Positions 1-7,814 of a stretch of 13,484 nt of DNA are shown piece by piece. This DNA comes from SCUN01 sp964343975. Lineage in GTDB: Bacteria > Acidobacteriota > Vicinamibacteria > Vicinamibacterales > SCN-69-37. Under the pieces are notes generated by a model, which was given only the letters and a program-made list of their open reading frames with translations, did no database searches and was not told the origin of the DNA. The first letter of the stretch is position 1. Every line of letters starts with the position of its first letter. The position numbers and the translations under genes were made by a program. The stretch is from NCBI GenBank assembly GCA_964343975.1, contig CAYFLU010000090.1, positions 1 through 13,484 on the forward strand, written 5' to 3'.

Positions 1-1195
1 GACATTCCGTCGAACACACTGGCATCCCTCCGCGCTGATTGCAGGTGTCGAGGCCCGCGTAGCCGTCCACCGGCTGATACGTGAACGTGCCGTTGGGATT
101 CAGCGTGACCGACCCGTGCGACGGGCTGGTCGATGAAGTGATCGTAATCGTATCGTGGTCGGGGTCACTGTCATTGGTGAGCACGGCGATCGTCACCGGC
201 GTCCCGCTCGTCGTCGTCGCGAAATCGTTGACCGCAACCGGCGGGTGGCCGACCACGGTGATCGTGACCGTCGCGCTCAGCGAGGTCAGGGCTCCATCCG
301 TCACGTTATAGGTGAAGCTATCCGGCCCCACATAGCCGGTGTTCGGCGTGTAGGTGAACGAACCGTTAGCATTCCACACCAGAGTGCCATGAGCGGTCGA
401 AGTGGCGGACAGCACGGTCAGCGTGTCGTTGTTCGGGTCCGTGTCATTCACCAGAATCCCGGGCGCATTGATCACGAGTGCAACGTTCTCGTCCGTCGTG
501 TAGGCGTCGTTCACCGCCTGCGGTGGATCGTTGATGATCGTCAGCGTCACGGTCGCGACGTTGCTATCAGCCGCTCCGTCATTGACCTTGTATGTGTACT
601 TGTCCGTTCCCGTGTAGCCCGTCATCGGGGTGTAGCTGAACGAGCCGTCCGGGTTGACCGACACCGAACCGTGCGTCGGGCCAGAGACCAAGATCGCGGC
701 CAGGGAAGCCGACGGATTATCGACGTTCTCGTCGTTCGTCTCGATGCCAGGCGCGAGCTGGTTCAGCGTGGTGTTCTTGTGCACCGTGTAGGCATCGTCG
801 ACGGCCACCGGCGACAGCCGATAACCGAAGTTCTCCCGCGCACCGCCGGCCGGAGCCACTGCCGACTGCGAGTTCCCGCCGGTCGTTGAGTAGTAACCCG
901 CCAAGGGCTGGCCCGTCGCAAAGTTGGTGGACTCCACCAGCACCGTGTAGTTCCCGCGGGCAACGCGGAACGAGTAGCTGCCATCCGATAGGGTCGCAGC
1001 ACGAGCCACGAACGTCCCGGTGGAGGTGAAGATGCTGACGATCGCGACGTTACCGACGCCCTGCTCGAGGCCATCCTGAATACCGTTGCCGTTGTTATCG
1101 TGGAACACCGTACCGGCAATCGTGTAGAAGGCATCTTCAGGGACTGGCGGGCCAGACGGCGTAAAGCCCAGCATGCGATAGCTGAAATACCACGC
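1..1195 (-). CDS. SdrD_B-like domain plus tandem cadherin/Ig-like repeats: C-terminal part of a frameshifted surface protein (3' end outside window)
   Basis: This frame is open from about 1230 down to the left edge with no stop. It begins with a short linker (TPSGPPVPEDAFYTIAGTVF), then an SdrD_B/prealbumin-like domain starting HDNNGNGIQDGLEQG and ending GARENFGYRL (about 1110-825). Three repeats of about 90 residues follow, starting PVAVDDAYT, PQAVNDAYT and PPVAVNDFA. They carry the usual HGSVSVNPDGSFSYTP and GYTGTDKYTYKVNDG signatures of tandem cadherin/Ig-like (Big_9/VCBS-type) repeats. Such arrays form stalks of secreted or surface adhesins. The reading frame is one step away from the upstream N-terminal part (1137-2495), so the two are very probably one gene with an indel near 1196. 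The third repeat loses similarity after GYAGLD (about 42-1). The only nearby in-frame ATG is at 1174, without an obvious RBS. The ligand is unknown. Confidence 0.75.
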
Positions 1196-2495
1196 AGAGA
1201 TTCTGTAGGTCGACGCCTTCCACGTGCGTCCGGTAAACACCCGGATCGAGGCTCGCAACCTTATAGTCCATCTTCGAACGGTCGAACGGCGTGTTCGGGT
1301 CGGCGTCGATCGTGAACTTCTCCCACTCCACGTTGCCGGACGGATTCAAATTCTGCCAAGAAGTCACTCCGTCGGGGCCGACCAGCTTATAGACCACGTT
1401 CGAGCCGAAGCTGGGGCTGCGACGCACGCTGACAGCTGCGCTATCGTCCGAGGGCGCGCCCGTGTTGTTACCCGACCCGGTGCCCGAGGCACACGCGGAT
1501 CCGACCGCAACACCCTGATTGCTCGCGCCTGCGGGAGCAGCATTGTTCGTCCACGGCGTAATGAACGCCCCCGTCAGAGGATCTTTGTAGTCGTGCGGGG
1601 TATCCGGGTCATCAGTGTCCTGCGGCTTCGTGCAATCTTTATTGCCGTAGTCCATGTCGCCGTCCCACAAGTTGATCTGGGTCACCCCGCTCGGGACGAA
1701 GAAGGCGAATTCCCAAGTGCCATCGTAGGTGGTCGGCGTCAAGGTGCCGCTCGTGGTCCCACCAGAGGCCGGATAGATGGTCGAAACCTCGGCCGAGACG
1801 TTGGTGTGAAGCTGGCCGATATACGCGAATGCCTGGGGGGCGATGCCGAGGGCACCGCTCGTCCGAATCTTGAAGGCTGAGTTGCCGTTCGGCACCGACG
1901 CACCACCAAACGTCGTGGTGTTCGTGCTCACAATGCGCAGATGGTAGTGGTAGTTATCCGAATCAGAGGCCTGCGCCGACTGCGACGGGTTCGTCGAATA
2001 GGTGACGTTATTGATCGTGCGGTCGTACCACTTGTTGTCAAGGACGACACCAGGGTTTGCGGCGAGAAAGGCCGCATCGGCGGTAAATGAATCTACGAGG
2101 AATGTGCCGCTGCCGTCGCCCGCGGGATCAGCGTAGAGCTCGTATCGGAGAATCGCCCCGGCCGTTCCTGCGGCCAAGCTGTCGTCCCAGAGACCGGTCG
2201 CATCAGCGTCGAAAACGCCCCAGGAGAACGACGTGTCCGAAGCAGCGACACTCAACTCGATGTCGATCTTGTTCCCCGCGAACGATGGACCGCTCGAGGA
2301 CTGATTGATGACTAGGAAGCGGCCATCAACCGCCGAACACGACGGGAAACAGACGTAGTCGGGAAGATCGTGCGCCTTGACCGCACCACTTGTTTGTGCG
2401 AGCGCCACCACCAAGGTGATGATGCCCAGCACCACAAAGCGAACCGCCTTCATCCCAAAGCGCGACTTCGCCGACTTTTGACCGTTGTGTCTCAT
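1137..2495 (-). CDS. Secreted surface protein, N-terminal part (frameshifted; continues in 1-1195)
   Basis: As read this gives 452 residues. The start at 2495 has a GAGGA ribosome site 4 nt upstream. The N-terminus is a signal peptide: basic MRHNGQKSAKSR, hydrophobic FVVLGIITLVVALAQ, likely cleavage after VKA, near residue 41. A mature region follows containing a Gly/Ser/Asn-rich stretch (ASGTGSGNNTGAPS). Next comes a beta-rich segment (YKLVGPDGVTSWQNLNPSG, then WEKFTIDADPNTPFDRSKMD and SLDPGVYRTHVEGVDLQNL), of a kind I recall upstream of SdrD_B and Ig-like modules in large exported proteins. The last about 14 residues (VVFQLSHAGLYAVWPASP and stop) look unlike the rest, while the neighbouring frame there reads AWYFSYRMLGFTPSG and runs into the SdrD_B domain. 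The stop at 1137-1139 is therefore probably an artefact of an indel or a true disruption. Function beyond secretion is unknown. Confidence 0.75.
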   Translation of the reverse strand: MRHNGQKSAKSRFGMKAVRFVVLGIITLVVALAQTSGAVKAHDLPDYVCFPSCSAVDGRFLVINQSSSGPSFAGNKIDIELSVAASDTSFSWGVFDADATGLWDDSLAAGTAGAILRYELYADPAGDGSGTFLVDSFTADAAFLAANPGVVLDNKWYDRTINNVTYSTNPSQSAQASDSDNYHYHLRIVSTNTTTFGGASVPNGNSAFKIRTSGALGIAPQAFAYIGQLHTNVSAEVSTIYPASGGTTSGTLTPTTYDGTWEFAFFVPSGVTQINLWDGDMDYGNKDCTKPQDTDDPDTPHDYKDPLTGAFITPWTNNAAPAGASNQGVAVGSACASGTGSGNNTGAPSDDSAAVSVRRSPSFGSNVVYKLVGPDGVTSWQNLNPSGNVEWEKFTIDADPNTPFDRSKMDYKVASLDPGVYRTHVEGVDLQNLCVVFQLSHAGLYAVWPASP

Positions 2496-2499
2496 AGCG

Positions 2500-2504
2500 T
2501 CCTC
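2500..2504 (-). promoter_or_regulatory. Ribosome binding site for the surface protein
   Basis: On the minus strand the sequence reads TTTTTTGAGGACGCTATG. The GAGGA core lies 4 nt before the ATG at 2495. It is the clearest Shine-Dalgarno site in the window and supports 2495 rather than the internal Met at residue 15 as the start. Confidence 0.7.
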
Positions 2505-2594
2505 AAAAAACCTACAGCGCAGTACCGCACGCGTTCTCGAATCGTGTACTTCCGAGCGACTAAATATGACAATAGCGACAAACTGAGCGCCGCT

Positions 2595-2623
2595 AGACTA
2601 CATAAATGTCGAAAATCAGTCAA
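2595..2623 (-). promoter_or_regulatory. Candidate sigma-70-type promoter for the surface protein
   Basis: Minus strand: TTGACT (2623-2618), a 17-nt spacer, then TAGTCT (2600-2595), preceded by an A-rich run that could act as an UP element. The -35 matches consensus at 5 of 6 positions, but the -10 matches at only 3 of 6. It sits about 100 nt upstream of the start codon in the most AT-rich part of the window. This is inference from motif and position only. Confidence 0.35.
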
Positions 2624-2699
2624 TTTTTTTCAGTAAGGCGGGAAACACCACAAAACAAGGCGCAATTTTGATGTTTCCGGGCTGGGAAAATATTGACAG

Positions 2700-2716
2700 G
2701 GGGCGAATCAGGCCCC
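2700..2716 (-). terminator. Weak candidate terminator downstream of prfB
   Basis: On the minus strand a 5-bp GGGGC/GCCCC stem with a 7-nt loop is followed by CTGTCAATATTTT, a loosely T-rich tail. It lies about 60 nt after the prfB stop. The stem is short and the tail poor, so this is only a possibility; the GGGCCC inverted repeat at 2732-2753 has no T tract at all. Confidence 0.2.
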
Positions 2717-2777
2717 GGAAGGTTGCGAAGTGGGCCCCGACGGGACCGGGCCCTCCAGACGATCGGCCCTCGCAGAC

Positions 2778-3927
2778 CTACTCGTCCAGGTCCGCGTCCC
2801 CGCCCGCCGTCAGCTTGCCCATCGCCTTCTGCATCAAATAGGTCTTGATGAAGTCGTCGAGGTCGCCGTCGAGCACGCGGTCCACGTCGTTCACCTGGAA
2901 CTTCGTCCGGTGATCCTTGACCATCTGGTACGGATGCAGCACGTAGCTGCGGATCTGCGAGCCGAAGGCGATGTCCTTCTTCTCACCGCCGAGCTGATCC
3001 AGCTTCGCCTGCTGCTCTTTCAACTTGAGGTCGTACAACCGCGCCTTCAACACGCGCATCGCCGACGCCTTGTTCTTGTGCTGCGACCGCTCGTTCTGAC
3101 ACGACACGACCATGCCCGTCGGCAAGTGCGTGATGCGGATCGCCGAGTCGGTGACGTTCACGTGCTGACCACCGGCGCCGCTCGAACGGAACGTGTCGAT
3201 GCGCAGGTCCTTCTCCGGGATATCGATCTCGACGTCGTCCGGCAGCTCGGGCCACACATAGAGCGACGCGAACGACGTGTGGCGCCGCGCCGCCGAGTCG
3301 AACGGCGAGATGCGCACCAACCGATGCACGCCCGCTTCCGCGCCGAGCAGGCCGTAGGCGAATTCGCCCTGCACCATGATCGTCACGCTCTTGATGCCGG
3401 CTTCGTCGCCCGGCTGGTAGTCCACCACTTCCCGCTTGAAGTTCCGGCGCTCGATCCAGCGCATGTACATGCGCATGAGCATCTCGGCCCAGTCCTGGCT
3501 CTCGGTGCCGCCCGCGCCCGGATGAATCGTGATGATCGCGTTCTTCGCGTCGAGCTCGCCCGAGAGCATCGTGCGCACTTCACCCGATTCGACGTCGCGC
3601 TCGAAGGCCGTCAACGCGCGCGCCAGGTCCTCGCCCACATCTTCGCCCTGCCGCACCCAGTCGAGCAGCACCGCCACGTCGTCGGTCTGACGACGGAGCG
3701 CTTCGGCGAGCTGTTTGTCGTCGTCGAGGCGGCGGCGCTTCTGCAGCACGGCCTGCGCCTGCGTCTGGTTGTTCCAGAATTCGGGCGCCGAGATCTGCGC
3801 CTCGAGCTCCGAGAGGTCGCGCGTCAGCCGCGCTTCGTCAAAGCCCCCTCCGCAGTTCCGCCGCGCGGTCGCGGAGGTCGGCGTAGTGGCGGGTGTGTTC
3901 GTCGAGCGAAAGCGGGCGGTCTGCCAT
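2778..3927 (-). CDS. prfB: Peptide chain release factor 2, expressed through a programmed +1 frameshift
   Basis: RF2 recognises UGA/UAA and triggers peptidyl-tRNA hydrolysis on the ribosome. Translation starts at the ATG at 3927 and runs 29 codons to an in-frame TGA at 3838-3840. A +1 shift at CTT TGA C then continues from GAC (3839) to the stop at 2778, giving 382 residues. With this numbering the SPF anticodon-recognition motif falls at about 207-209 and the GGQ catalytic motif (SSGAGGQHVNV) at about 252-254. These are almost the positions in Escherichia coli RF2, which supports the start and the frameshift. Without the shift the product would be a 29-residue peptide. The C-terminus ends KLTAGGDADLDE and is slightly longer than usual. 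The start is 12 nt after the lnt stop, so the two are probably cotranscribed. The RBS is weak. Confidence 0.96.
3838..3851 (-). promoter_or_regulatory. RF2 programmed +1 frameshift site
   Basis: Minus strand: GGAGG, GGG, CTT TGA C. A Shine-Dalgarno-like GGAGG (3851-3847) sits 3 nt before the CTT slip codon, followed by the in-frame TGA (3840-3838) and a C. This is the classical arrangement by which low RF2 activity favours frameshifting and so RF2 synthesis. Sequence and spacing are seen directly; the autoregulatory role is established for the family. Confidence 0.93.
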
Positions 3928-3939
3928 ACGAAAGTCCGT

Positions 3940-5358
3940 TCAGGCCCGGCGCGCGAACGCGGCCATGCACGCCAGCGTAAGCGCTGCCGACAGCCAGGCG
4001 ATGAGATCTCCAATGCGAGTGTAAATCGTTCGGCCGTCGAGCAGGCGCAGATCCCACGACAAGGCGCCGGCCTCGAACAGGTCGAGCCGGGCCGTCACGC
4101 GGCCGTACGGATCGACGATCGCCGTCACGCCGGTGTTGCCGGCGCGGGCGAGATAGCGGCCGTTCTCGACGGCGCGGAGCGCGCCCATCTCGAAGTGCTG
4201 GAAGGCCGCGGACGAGAGCCCGAACCACGCGTCGTTGGTGATTACCATCAGCACCGAGGCACCGCGGGCCACGAACTCGCGGGCAAGCGACGGATAGGTC
4301 GACTCGTAGCAGATGGCCACGCTGCCCTGCATGCCGTGATCGAGATCGAGCACGGCGGCGTCGGTGCCCGGCGAGAAGTCGGACACCGCCTCCACGAGGG
4401 GGCCGACGAAGAAGAGCAGCTTCTTCAGCGGCACATACTCGCCGAAGGGCACGAGATGCATCTTGCGGTACACCCCGCGTGTGCGCCCGTCGGCGCCGAT
4501 CACCGAGGCCGTGTTGTAGATCTTCTCGCCGTCGAATTCATCCGTGCCGACGACGAACGTGGCCTTGGTCTGGGCGGCGAGCGCGTGAATCGGCGCGGCG
4601 AGCGCGCTGTCGCGTTCGAGGAAGAACGGCGTCGACGACTCCGGCCAGATCACGAGCTCCGCGCCGGCCTGGATCGTCTGCCGCGAGAGCTGCAGATACC
4701 GCTGCAGGATCATCTCGCGGTTCTTCGGATCCCACTTCATGTCCTGCGGCACGTTGCCCTGCACGAGCCCCACGCGGACCACGCGGCCCTGCGTGTTGAG
4801 GCGGTTGTCCATGAGGCGCACGGCACCGGCCGCCGCCACCGCCAGCACGAGCCCCGCAACACCGGCCACCGCGAAGAGTTGCGTGCGCTGGCGCGTCAGC
4901 GCGAGCACGGCGGCGGCCGCGCTCACGAGCGCCACCAGAAACGAAAGACCGTACACACCCGTCACTGCGGCGAGTTGCGCAATCGGCAACACCGTGGCCT
5001 GCGAGCTGCCGAGCGGCACCCATGGGAAGCCGCCGCCGATCCAGCCGCGCGTCCATTCCAGCGCCACCCAGAACACAGGCGCGAGCCACACCCCGCGCAC
5101 GCCAAGACGCCGGACGGCGTCCCCCAGCAGCACGGCCACGGCACCTATATATAAGGAGAGGTAGAGGACGAGCAGCGCGGCGCACCCCACGGCCACCGGC
5201 GTGGCGATGCCGCCGTACTGGGCCATGACATCCACGGTCCAGTAGAGCGTGCCCGCGAAATAGAGGATTCCGGTGAGAAGGCCGAGGCGGAAGGCGGCCC
5301 ATCGCGTGTAGAGCGGTGCGGACGCGCGCAGCGCCACGGCGACGAAGAGCGGCGCCAC
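3940..5358 (-). CDS. lnt: Apolipoprotein N-acyltransferase (5' end uncertain, probably extends upstream)
   Basis: Lnt transfers an acyl chain to the N-terminal cysteine of apolipoproteins, the last step of lipoprotein maturation in the inner membrane. Counting from the GTG at 5358, hydrophobic segments fill residues 1-180 and a C-terminal helix lies at about 448-468. Between them is a nitrilase-like domain with the expected triad: Glu240 (LVIWPESSTPFF), Lys299 (YRKMHLVPFGEYVP) and Cys350 (SVAICYESTYP). The usual first membrane segment is encoded upstream of 5358 in the same frame: LLAGLLLAVSFPKFGLPIFA, then WGAV. It matches the conserved Lnt N-terminus, yet no ATG, GTG or TTG is available there before an in-frame stop, only CTG codons (5415, 5412, 5382). 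The true start therefore probably lies near or within the end of the SPOR gene. It is followed 12 nt later by prfB. Confidence 0.92.
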   Translation of the reverse strand: MAPLFVAVALRASAPLYTRWAAFRLGLLTGILYFAGTLYWTVDVMAQYGGIATPVAVGCAALLVLYLSLYIGAVAVLLGDAVRRLGVRGVWLAPVFWVALEWTRGWIGGGFPWVPLGSSQATVLPIAQLAAVTGVYGLSFLVALVSAAAAVLALTRQRTQLFAVAGVAGLVLAVAAAGAVRLMDNRLNTQGRVVRVGLVQGNVPQDMKWDPKNREMILQRYLQLSRQTIQAGAELVIWPESSTPFFLERDSALAAPIHALAAQTKATFVVGTDEFDGEKIYNTASVIGADGRTRGVYRKMHLVPFGEYVPLKKLLFFVGPLVEAVSDFSPGTDAAVLDLDHGMQGSVAICYESTYPSLAREFVARGASVLMVITNDAWFGLSSAAFQHFEMGALRAVENGRYLARAGNTGVTAIVDPYGRVTARLDLFEAGALSWDLRLLDGRTIYTRIGDLIAWLSAALTLACMAAFARRA

Positions 5359-5429
5359 GGCGCCCCACGCGAAGATGGGCAGGCCGAATTTCGGAAAGCT
5401 GACCGCGAGCAGCAGGCCCGCGAGGAGCG

Positions 5430-6155
5430 CTAGCGTTGCACTAACGGGGACAGCCCTTCTTTCTTGAGCTTCTCAGCGGCGGCATCCGCCGACGCGCGGT
5501 CCGCAAACGGCCCCACGCGCACCTTGAACTTCGTGACGCCTGTGGCGGAGGTCACGCCGTAGGCCTCGAAGCCTTCCTTCTTCAGCTTCGCGATCAATGT
5601 GTCGGCCGGCTTCTTCGTGCTGAACGCGGCGACCTGCAGGTAGAACGCACCTTTCGGCGCGGCGTCTTTCGCCGCCGCATCCTTCGTGGGCGCGGTCGCC
5701 TTGTCGGTCTTGGCGGCGTCCTTCGCAGGAGCCTTCTCCACAGGCTTGGGCTCCGGCTTGGCCGCGTCCGGCTTCGCGCCCTTCGCGTCCGTCTTCGGCG
5801 CGTCCTTCTGCGCGTCGCCACTTTCGGCCGCCGGCGTCGGCGGTTCAACCGCCTTCTGCGGCTCGTCGCCCTTGTTGCCGGTCTGGAGCCGTGCGGTGTA
5901 ATCCAGTTCGCTCGACGGCACTTGCGTCGGCGGCTGCGCGGCGGCTGGTGCGCCGCCCGGCGCGGCCGACGGGGTTTCCGCAGTGATCTCGGCCGCGGCC
6001 ACATCCGCCGCCACTTCTTCGGCCGGACGCTTCACGTCACGTCCCACCCACACGCCCATCACGAAGAACACGCCGGCGAATACCACCGCCGCCATGAACG
6101 CAAAGACGAGCTGCTTCTTGCCGAGTTGAATCTCGTGGAACCCGTCGTCAGCCAT
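5430..6155 (-). CDS. SPOR-domain membrane protein
   Basis: 241 residues with type II topology: a short cytoplasmic N-terminus (MADDGFHEIQLGKKQ), one membrane helix at about 16-36 (LVFAFMAAVVFAGVFFVMGV), then a long Ala/Lys/Pro/Asp-rich low-complexity linker (about 45-160). It ends in a C-terminal SPOR domain (GAFYLQVAAFSTKKPADTLI to the end, about 164-241), with the typical FKVRVGPFADRASADAAAEK segment. SPOR domains bind peptidoglycan stripped of stem peptides and often mark division-site proteins (FtsN, DedD, DamX type). This architecture is FtsN/DedD-like, but the sequence alone does not allow naming it. It starts 15 nt after the TPR gene stop without a clear RBS, and its stop overlaps the frame that encodes the N-terminus of Lnt, so translation is probably coupled. 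Confidence 0.88.
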   Translation of the reverse strand: MADDGFHEIQLGKKQLVFAFMAAVVFAGVFFVMGVWVGRDVKRPAEEVAADVAAAEITAETPSAAPGGAPAAAQPPTQVPSSELDYTARLQTGNKGDEPQKAVEPPTPAAESGDAQKDAPKTDAKGAKPDAAKPEPKPVEKAPAKDAAKTDKATAPTKDAAAKDAAPKGAFYLQVAAFSTKKPADTLIAKLKKEGFEAYGVTSATGVTKFKVRVGPFADRASADAAAEKLKKEGLSPLVQR

Positions 6156-6170
6156 AGGGTTACGGCGATT

Positions 6171-7814
6171 CTAACACGCAGGCTCGGGCGAACCGCCGAG
6201 CTGCCGGATCACATCTTTGGCCAGCGCGTTGGCCGGATCGAGCGCGAGCGCGCGCTGCGCCGAGGCGCGCGCCAGCTCGGGCTTGCCCATCGCGAGCTGC
6301 GCGCTCGCGAGCGCCGCATGCGACTCGGCCGACTCCTGGCACCACAGCGCCAGAGTGAACTCACTCACCGCCTCGGCCAACCGGCCCGTGCGTTGCAGCA
6401 CGCGGCCGAGGAGCAGATGCGGCTGATCGAGATACGGCGACACGTAGATCGCGCGCCGCAGCTCGTCGATTGCTTCCTTGTCGCGCGTGTCGTCCATCAA
6501 GCGGCGTCCACGTTCGAGATAGAACGCCGCCGTCTGCTGCTGATCTTCCTGCTGCCGCGCGGCCGGCGCCGCGTGGCTCACGAGCCCGTGATGCAACTCG
6601 GCTTCGATCCGTTCGAGCCCCTTCGGCACCACGGGCGACACCGTGGCCGTGTCGCTCTCGACGCTCCCGAGCAGCTTGGCGAGATCGAACTCGCGCTGCG
6701 CTTCCACGTTCTTCCCCTGCGAGGCGAGCACCGCGCTCAGCACGAGATGCGCCGTGCCGTCGCCCGACTGCCGCCGCACCACTTCGCGCAGCCAGTACAC
6801 CGCCGCATTCGGATCGGCGCCGAGGGCATAGGCGTAGCCCAGATTGAACGCGATCTCGGCGTCGCCGCCCGACTCCTCCACCGCGCGATGGAAGAAGAAG
6901 ATCGGCGTGCCCTGCTGCACGGCGCCGCGCCGCAACTGCAACACGCCCAGCGCGTTCGACAGCGCCGCGGCGGGCTCCTGCTTGTACAACGCCTCGAGCG
7001 CCTTGAACGCCTCGTCGTACCGCTTCAGCGCGATCAGCGACTGCGCCGCGAGAAACTTCGCGGTGCGCGACTCGCGCGACGTGGCCGGCACCTTGTTCGC
7101 CGCCTCGAGCGCCTTCGCGTGGTCGCCCTGCCCGGTGCGCGCGTGCCACAGCGCGATGAGCGTCCGCGCGTCATTCGGGCTGTGCACGAGCGCCGCTTCC
7201 AGAAACCGCACCTGCGTGTCGGCGCCGTTGGCCACGAGCCCCTTCACGTAGTCTTCGAACGCCTCGATCGACGGCCACGCGAGCGCCGGGCGCGGCGTCG
7301 CGCTGTGATCGAGATGCGGCGCGAGGCCCTTGGCCACCGTCGTCATCAGCGCGAAGAACTCGGCCGACGTGCCCGACGCCGTCACATCGGCGAACTGCTG
7401 GCCGGTCACGAGGTCGATCACACGCGCGCGCACCGTGACCTTGTCGGCCAGCCGCACGTCACCCAGCACCATCGCCGAGGCGCCGATCACTTCGCCGGTG
7501 CGAATGATCGTGGCTTTGCTGAGTGGCGCCGACACCGGCAGCTGCAGCGACTCGAACACGCCCACCCGCTCATCGCGCGAGGCGGCGGGCACGCCGAGCG
7601 ACGCGAGTTCATCGGTGAGCGCGATGGCGGCCGCCTCACCAAACCAGAACGGAGCGCCGGCCAGGCCGGACGTGCCCGGCGCGGCGTCCACGGTGAACGG
7701 CAACACGAGCACGGGCGCCGGCGCCGTCGCCTGCGCCACCGGCGGCATCGCGGGCACAGCGGCCGCCGGCGTCTGGGTCAGCCACGCGCAGAAGAACCAC
7801 CCCACAGCATTCAT
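6171..7814 (-). CDS. TolB_N-like domain plus TPR repeat protein
   Basis: 547 residues from the ATG at 7814. That start is chosen because it forms an ATGA overlap with the upstream stop and has GAGGTGG 7 nt before it. The N-terminus (MNAVGWFFCAWLTQTPAAA) may be a short signal or anchor, then a Pro/Ala linker. Residues 34-165 (PVLVLPFTVDAAPG, FWFGEAAAIALTDELASLGV, VIGASAMVLGDVRLADKVTV, VIDLVTGQQF) resemble the TolB amino-terminal/CsgG-like fold seen in FlgO-type proteins. TPR-like helical pairs follow at about 185-380 and 430-535, for example NALGVLQLRRGAVQQG and LGRVLQRTGRLAEAVSEFTL. Between them is a Gln-rich spacer (ARQQEDQQQTAAF). The protein is likely periplasmic or envelope-associated and a protein-interaction scaffold. 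Its position just before the SPOR gene and lnt fits an envelope role, but no specific function can be assigned. Confidence 0.83.
   Translation of the reverse strand: MNAVGWFFCAWLTQTPAAAVPAMPPVAQATAPAPVLVLPFTVDAAPGTSGLAGAPFWFGEAAAIALTDELASLGVPAASRDERVGVFESLQLPVSAPLSKATIIRTGEVIGASAMVLGDVRLADKVTVRARVIDLVTGQQFADVTASGTSAEFFALMTTVAKGLAPHLDHSATPRPALAWPSIEAFEDYVKGLVANGADTQVRFLEAALVHSPNDARTLIALWHARTGQGDHAKALEAANKVPATSRESRTAKFLAAQSLIALKRYDEAFKALEALYKQEPAAALSNALGVLQLRRGAVQQGTPIFFFHRAVEESGGDAEIAFNLGYAYALGADPNAAVYWLREVVRRQSGDGTAHLVLSAVLASQGKNVEAQREFDLAKLLGSVESDTATVSPVVPKGLERIEAELHHGLVSHAAPAARQQEDQQQTAAFYLERGRRLMDDTRDKEAIDELRRAIYVSPYLDQPHLLLGRVLQRTGRLAEAVSEFTLALWCQESAESHAALASAQLAMGKPELARASAQRALALDPANALAKDVIRQLGGSPEPAC

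Larger units (their letters stand above)
2496..2777. other. Intergenic region between prfB and the surface-protein gene
   Basis: About 280 bp without a gene. The half next to the surface-protein start (2496-2700) is markedly AT-richer than the flanking genes and holds the RBS and candidate promoter. The half next to the prfB stop is GC-rich and has several small inverted repeats (GGGCCC at 2732-2737 and 2748-2753; GGGGC/GCCCC at 2700-2704 and 2712-2716). No RNA gene or convincing small coding sequence was seen. Confidence 0.6.

Noticed and set aside
2693..2698. Plus-strand TTGACA resembling a -35 box
   Set aside because: No -10-like element follows at 16-18 nt, and there is no plus-strand gene downstream.
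2730..3980. Plus-strand open frame opposite prfB
   Set aside because: RF2 motifs on the minus strand are decisive; the plus-strand product is low-complexity His/Arg/Leu-rich shadow sequence.
3928..4013. Extended prfB N-terminus starting at 4013 in the GGQ frame
   Set aside because: It would overlap lnt and gives a non-conserved Arg-rich leader; the frameshift model from 3927 matches known RF2 numbering.
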